A stretch of DNA of 64,000 nt, from contig JAQSEB010000193.1 in NCBI GenBank assembly GCA_030063045.1, positions 62,001 through 126,000 on the forward strand, read 5' to 3'. The DNA comes from Pratylenchus scribneri. Taxonomy: Eukaryota; Nematoda; Chromadorea; Rhabditida; Pratylenchidae. A program made the position numbers and the translations under genes. The notes under the pieces are model-generated. The model did no database searches, was not told the origin of the DNA, and worked only from the letters and a program-made list of their open reading frames with translations. Positions 57,501 to 64,000 of this stretch are shown piece by piece; within the stretch, counting starts at the first letter, position 1; each line of letters starts with the position of its first letter.

Positions 57501-60500
57501 TAAAAAATGAAGTTAGAAAAAAGTTCCGTCATTCGTCATTTGAAAACTTTTTTGATAAAATAAAAACTCAGTCAAAATAACAACTGTTCTATAATATCCC
57601 TCCTATTTTCAATAGCATTTTGCCTCAAGTGCCCATTAAATTAAAAGTGTAAATAATATAAAAAATACTAAAAGTACGAGAATCAAGAAGGAAAAATAAA
57701 TTCCTTTGGCAGATTTTAAAGTATTTTCAAAATAATTAAATTTTTTTAAGACTTTTCGAGGGTTATTGGAGAATTCAAAATAAAAACATAAAAATATAAG
57801 AAAAGGAAGGGTTCTTTTTGCCTCAATTAACAAATCCCTCTATTAAATTAATAAGATATATAAATAATATGATGTAAGGAAAAGTCATTCCATAAGTTTT
57901 TATAAAATTAATATTCAAAATTTTTGAGTCCAAAAATCAACAAGTTATCAGGCAATAAACGTACTCAAAACTGACTCACTGAATCCTAGAATAAGTCTAA
58001 TAAATATTAATATTTATTTATGGGCAAGTTAACTATCTTATTTAAAAATGGAATTGAAATTAAATGAACCGAAAAAATATTTTCCTTCTTTCTATTTGCT
58101 TAAATACCCGCTATTAAATTAGTAAGGCATGAAAAATTATTCCTTTACATTTTATTAATGAACTTTTTGGTTTTTGATTTTGATGAAATTGAATTTATTC
58201 AAAATGTTTCAAATCGAAAATTCAGCGAAATTTGAGGCCGTAAAAGGAAGCCAAATTTGACTCATTAAACATAATTTGCAGTTTTCCTATGCCCATGGCT
58301 TCTAACACTAAACAAATTAAATATCTTCAAAAATGTCATTAAGAATTTTGTGAAATAATAATTTTAATTAGTAAATAAATATTTTCTTTTTTTTTGCAAA
58401 AATTAAAAATGGAATTGAAGGTTAATGGAGTGGAAAATATTTTCTTTAGAAACGAGCAAAGTCCAATATTTAATGTATTTGGAGCTGCAAGGCACATATT
58501 CGGCACTATGTGTTATGTGCTAATATTGCGGTGGCATTTTTTCTCCTTTTTCATTCGCTCGGTCCCCCAATTTTATTATGGCATTTAATAAGCCTATAGG
58601 AAGGAAGGATGGGACCGTCCAAAACGCGCCGCCAACTCTCCCCACTCTTTTCCTTCATTTTCTTCCTCTTTTTTTTGGCTTTGAGTTAATAAGCAAAAAA
58701 AGGCCTTCGACCACATATTTTCTTGCATTTCCTTCCCGCACATTTCATTTTTATATAAGCCAAAATTGGGGGCTCATCATTTTCATATGGACATTTTGGA
58801 ATTGGCTCGGAAATGGCTAGAATAAGAAATAAGCCAATTTAGGCAAAATGCAAAAATGAAAGTGACAAGAATGAGGTGAAATGATGAAAAATGTCAAAAA
58901 AGTCAGAAATGAATGTAACAAAAATTGTTTAAAAAATATTAAATTTATCTAAAATATTTTCGGCCATAAAAATTTATTAATCAATTATATAGAGCTTATC
59001 AAAATAAGAAAAAAAATTTAATTTGCTTGATTGCCTTTTAATAAAAGTACATATTGCCGTCTAAATTAAATTTGTTTGAATTTATAGTCTCTTAAAATTG
59101 CCAAATTATTTGAATGCTTTTGCTAATTTTTTTTTTACTATTAAAATAATAATGTAAAGATAATAATTGTGAATTCTGTTCTAAATAATTTTGTTTGCTA
59201 AATATTCCAAAAATAAAAGAAGATAGCTTTCAATGGTTACTTTTTGCGCTACCATAAATTTGAAAAATGAGAAAAAATAAATAGTATATTATATACTATA
59301 TTTTAAGCCCGTCCAAGCCCATCATCTAATAGTAAACGCGCCCTAGCCTTTCTATTAAGCCTATGGGCTTTTAATAGTAGATATACGGTAATCAATAGGA
59401 CAAGTCAAAATTCATTATTAATTAAAGGGAAAAATTCGTCACAAAAACTTAAAAATTATAGAACTTATCAATTGAAGGAAATGGCTAAAGATACACTGAA
59501 AGGGGGGGGGGGGTGGAAATAGGAAGTTCAACAGGAAAGAAACGAATGAATTGTCCCTAAAAAAGAATTGTTGAACTCACATCAGTCCTCAAATAAACGG
59601 ACGAATTCGCTATTTCTCACATTCATAACCGAAACTCAATATTTGGATATGAAAATGATGACAAAAAAAATGTGCGGCACTCATCCCTGTTTTTATGACA
59701 ATTTTTTCGGCCTCTCATATTCCTATCTTTTTTTCCTTCCTTTGCTTTTCTGCTCTTGTTATTGGCATTTACTGAGAGTGAGGCCGACGGCGTTTTTGGC
59801 AAGGAAAAGGCGTCAGGAAAGGCGAAAAAAATATTTGACGTAAAATGAGAAACATGCGCGCTGTCTATGATTGATGATGATGAATGTTGAAAAGTCTGTT
59901 TGTAATTGGACTCAATTATAATGTGGATTTGTAAAAAAATTAGCAAAATTGGCTCAATTTATATCATAAATGTCTAGTGCAGCGCCCTTTTAATATGCGG
60001 AAGATTTGTTGCATATTTCCTTCCGGAAATTTTCCTTTAGTTAGTCTGTTTTTTAGGATATTTTTAAGATGATAAAAATTAAATTTTTTAATGGACAATT
60101 TAAAGCAATGAAAATAAATTAAAAAAATTTTAAGGGCTATTTATAGAATCCAGTTGAAAAAATTAATTTTTTTTAAAGATTTAGTAAAAATGTTTGTTAA
60201 TTTTTGATTGGATTAAATTAAATTTAATTCTTTATTTTCAGAGTAAGACAGTTAAATTTAAAGATAATATTAATTGTAGTAATTCTTAAAATTTTTAGGT
60301 ACCTACATAAGTATCATCCGCCCATAGATTTGGAAAAATTCTCTGTGATTTCTTGTTTTTAATCAAATTTGATTTTAAAACGATGAAAAAAAACACCTTT
60401 TTAGAGTTCAAAATCTTATGACCAATTTTGATATAACACGGGTAATTTAAGGAAAGAACAAATCTTTGGGCGGATATTTAGTGAGTACTAATTTTTGACT

Positions 60501-60950
60501 CTTTAAAATGTTTTTTAACTATATGGAATGATAAATAATGACTAAAAAATAAATATGTATTTATACGAAAATTGTTGAATAATATCAAACTTTGACACTT
60601 TTATGGTCATCTTCATTTCATTCGGAAAGCCAGCTGCTGAGAGAATGGATGGAGTATGAAAAGGGGGATTACTATTTTTAATTATTTTTGGTATGGGAAG
60701 GACAAGGGAGAAAGAAAGCATCTTAATCCTCCCATTGCCATTTGTTTAATAAACATTTTCAGCGTCGTTGCACATTTTTACCAATTAATAATTAATTTTC
60801 ATATAATTTTTTGCAAGTATAGAAATATTAAATGATTATAGATTAGAGATTGTGTAGTACACTGAATTAATTATACTTTTGTGTTTTGGGATTAAAATAA
60901 AATTAGTTTATCTTTATTTTGAACCTAAATTATTTGAATAATTATTATTT
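57501..60950. other. Non-coding region with diverged duplications
   Basis: TTTGCCTCAA...CTATTAAATTA segments recur near 57,620, 57,818 and 58,096. AAAAATGGAATTGAA segments recur near 58,044 and 58,406. Open frames at 58394-58588, 58578-58820, 59568-59843 and 59623-59946 are short; three of them begin at TTG, and none shows a recognisable motif. Confidence 0.45.
59502..59513 (+). repeat. Homopolymer of 12 G
   Basis: An uninterrupted run of twelve G bases in otherwise AT-rich DNA. It could be a real mononucleotide tract or a length error. Confidence 0.85.
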
Positions 60951-60952
60951 TT

Positions 60953-61682
60953 AAAATCAGAATTATTTTCAGAATTAAAAATCAGAATTATTTTCAGAAT
61001 TAAAAATCAGAATTATTTTCAGAATAAAAAATCAGAATTATTTTCAGAAATAAAAATCAGAACGGAATTATTTTCAGAAATAAAAATCAGAATTATTTTC
61101 AGAAATAAAAATCAGAATTATTTTCAGAATTAAAAATTAGAATTATTTTCAGAATTAAAAATCAGAATTATTTTCAGAATTAAAAATCAGAATTATTTTC
61201 AGAATTAAAAATCAGAATTAAAAATCAGAATTATTTTCAGAATTAAAAATCAGAATTATTTTCAGAATTAAAAATCAGAATTATTTTCAAAATTAAAAAT
61301 CAGAATTATTTTCAGAAATAAAAATCAGAATTATTTTCAGAATTAAAAATCAGAATTATTTTCAAAATTAAAAATCAGAATTATTTTCAGAATTAAAAAT
61401 CAGAATTATTTTCAGAATTAAAAATCAGAATTATTTTCAGAATTAAAAATCAGAATTATTTTCAGAAATAAAAATCAGAATTATTTTCAGAATTAAAAAT
61501 CAGAATTATTTTCAGAATTAAAAATCAGAATTATTTTCAGAATTAAAAATCAGAATTATTTTCAGAATTAAAAATCAGAATTATTTTCAGAATTAAAAAT
61601 CAGAATTATTTTCAGAATTAAAAATCAGAATTATTTTCAGAATAAAAAATCAAAATTATTTTCAGAATTAAAAATCAAAATT
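60953..61682 (+). repeat. 25-bp minisatellite, about 29 copies
   Basis: The unit is close to AATTAAAAATCAGAATTATT plus TTCAG. Copies are highly uniform, with AAATAAAAATC variants, one copy with an inserted CGG-containing segment near 61,060 and one truncated copy near 61,210. The ATCAGAATT core also occurs in GPCR intron 1. Confidence 0.95.
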
Positions 61683-64000
61683 TATAGTTTATAACTGCAT
61701 TACCATTAAATTGGAAACAATTAAAATAATAAACAGTTTGCCAGACTAATCCCATTCTTCCACCCGTATCCCGTAATTTGAGTGGATTAACCAAAGAAAA
61801 AGAAAGGAAAAAAAAATGTCAATTGGATGGATATCTTGAAATGGCACGACGGCCTTTCGTCGGTGGCACCAAAAAAGGAAGGAGCGATAGTCCATATAAG
61901 GCAAATTGGGGATTGGTGTATACCGGGATTGACTTCCATTTTTTTATGCATCTACCTAATTGGAATTGTAAATTGGGGTTTTTAATGAACACCGAATTTG
62001 GATGAGATTGGGAAGAACATGCAAAAAGATATGCATCAAAAATATATATTTAACAAATTTGGTACTCGTTGTACCCGGATCTAAAATTTTTTGAATACTT
62101 TGGAAAAATTATAGAATATTTTTATGCTAATATTCACAAATATTTAAATAGCAATTTTTAAATAATTTATAAAAAAATTTAAATGAAATTAATTATTTTA
62201 GATAGCCTACAATTTGCTATTTTTATTTGACATAAAAATAATCAAAAAATGATTCAGATATTTATGAATGAATGAGTACTTATTATAATAAAATACGCCA
62301 AGTTAGACCGTATTCTTTTGTGATGAATGAGTTTATCATAAAAAAGAAAATTGTCACTTCTTTGTTTGAAAATATTGAAATTTATTTTTATTAGAGCAAA
62401 TACGAATGACAATAATAAATCTTTTGTTCGCACTTTATAGTAATATTTCCGGTACAAAAATCCAACAATTATGACCGAAAGAACAATAATTATTTGTTCT
62501 AAATTTGGGAAAGGTGTTGAAAAAATTTTAATCCACAATGAACCCAGCAATTATTGAATGGTCTTTTTGACCCTCGAATTTAGGAGGTAGTAATTTTAGA
62601 AATAATGAAAGATAGATGTATTGTTAAAGTTATGATTAAAATTTTATTTATGCTTTTCTTTAATTATAATTAATTATTATCTCCATTGTTTGTCATTTTT
62701 ATTTTATATAATATTTTCATCAAAATGAAAAATTATTTTTGACCTTTTTAAAACATATAAAAATCAAATTAAATTTTAGGGTGAAATAATAATTTATTAT
62801 TTTTTTACTTTCCAATATAAAAACATGTGGTCAAAAATTTAGCAAAAGATCAAAATTATTATGAACATTTTATATGTGAAAAAATTTGAACGAATTCTGG
62901 GAAAAAATTATCCCCGTGGGTAAAGTGAGTGTGTATAGGAAAATTGCTGTTTTTGGGAACAAAACGCGTGGAAAAAAATGCAGGAATAAAATAAAGTAAA
63001 ACAATGGGGAACCAAGTCCAATTATTTAAATGCAAAAATATGTTGGATAGAATTCCCACCAACGAGTGTTTTAAAATTAAAATTGACACAATGGGTATTT
63101 TATGGATTCAAAATTCAATGCCTTTGGGGAATTAAGTCTAGGATGAACACAGAAACGAACAAAGATTACAATGTAGTATATTGTTTGTAAATTATTTGTG
63201 TTTATTTTTGCCAGAAATAAAATAGAAAAACAGCAATGAAAATTTAATGTTATAAGAAATGAACCGAATTTTTCAGGTGAGGAAATTTTTATTTGCAAAT
63301 TTTCTAGAACTTATCGGTTATCTGTCCCTGATTCAAAAAAAATCTTGAATACATTATTAATATTTTATTCTAAAAGATGAAAAAATATTTTAGGATTAGA
63401 AGCTTATAACAAATTTTGAGGGCTGGAGACAGATAAAATAAATACCTTTTATCAACCGTTCGCATTCATATTGGGGTTTTTATTTGCTTATTATTTTTCA
63501 GATAAAATTTTTTTAAAACTTGTCTGGCTAATTAAAGAACTTTAAAAAATATATAAAATTTTGTATGAAAAATTAATTTAACAAATATTACCGAGAATTT
63601 TCAAGGATATTTTAATTGAATAGACTAATTCTTATATTTGGATTTCGCTTTTGGGAAATAGTGAATTAAATTTGACATTTTCCTCAAATAAATGATAAAA
63701 AAATTATCCACCCTATTTAAATATATATTTAATTGGATCCAGTGAAGAAAGGACAAACAAGATTGAGGATTAAATTGACTCATTTTTAGGGAAAAGGACG
63801 ATATTTTTATATGGCTCTGCTAGCTTATTCTTTTGTTATTTCGTATTTATAAGGAAGTAGAAAAGTTTTATTTTTATTTCTGAAAAATGGCTTCCGAAAT
63901 ACTGTATTAAATTAGAGTTTAAAATTTTGAATGGCAAAATTATAAATATTTTAACAATGAGAGGAAAGATGGAAAATGGTTTGTATGAAATTTAGATTGA
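61683..64000. other. Right-end non-coding AT-rich region
   Basis: I see no gene I can support. Frames at 61778-62005 and 62254-62550 start at TTG and lack motifs; those at 62859-63089 and 63077-63298 also lack motifs. A short inverted repeat, CGACGG...TTCGTCG, lies near 61,849-61,863. Confidence 0.4.

Noticed and set aside
58394..58588. 64-residue plus-strand frame
   Set aside because: It starts at TTG, and its first part belongs to a diverged duplication also present near 58,044, where the frame is not kept.
59623..59946. 107-residue minus-strand frame
   Set aside because: It begins at TTG, overlaps an opposing open frame, has no recognisable motif and shows no splice context linking it to other exons.
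61778..62005. 75-residue plus-strand frame
   Set aside because: It starts at TTG and shows no domain or neighbouring exon. Composition is slightly above background, but that is not enough to call a gene.
62254..62550. 98-residue hydrophobic minus-strand frame
   Set aside because: It starts at TTG. Hydrophobic residues are expected from AT-rich DNA, and no membrane-protein family pattern is seen.

Overview
The window is eukaryotic nuclear DNA, very AT-rich. It holds one intron-rich, FMRFamide-receptor-like neuropeptide GPCR gene and a large satellite array. Receptor type, intron style and base composition suggest an invertebrate, most likely a nematode. This is inference; no rRNA, mitochondrial or other lineage marker is present. 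I see no bacterial-type operons, tRNA, rRNA or CRISPR.

Region 1 (1-44,840) is one head-to-tail satellite with at least 20 units of about 1.9-2.9 kb, open at the left edge. Each unit has two parts. The first is a 1.12-1.17 kb non-autonomous hAT-like transposon: 15-bp terminal inverted repeats starting TAGGGTTGC, an 8-bp target-site duplication ATTGAAAC on both sides, and no transposase. The second is a minisatellite tract made of a GC-rich 42-bp repeat (2-10 copies) followed by an AT-rich 39/40-bp repeat family. The transposon apparently inserted once into or beside a minisatellite, and the combined segment was then amplified. Units 5-8 are an exact 4,790-bp dimer present twice. Units 15, 18 and 20 form a second lineage interleaved with the first.

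Region 2 (45,207-51,281, minus strand) is a complete nine-exon gene that I assembled by hand. All splice phases agree and it encodes a 526-residue class A GPCR with a signal peptide, seven membrane segments, a DRY motif and a long low-complexity third intracellular loop. Intron 7 carries a second, 503-bp hAT-like element with its own 8-bp target-site duplication; it is related to the satellite's element. Introns 3 and 7 share a hairpin-forming sequence, and intron 5 holds a GC-richer block of unknown origin.

Region 3 (51,282-64,000) has no gene I can support. It is AT-rich non-coding DNA with degenerate local duplications, a perfect 97-bp tandem duplication, a two-copy 42-bp AT repeat and a 25-bp minisatellite of about 29 copies (60,953-61,682). 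The longer open frames there start at TTG rather than ATG.

Main interest: a transposon fixed inside a higher-order satellite beside a neuropeptide receptor gene, with a sister transposon inside that gene.
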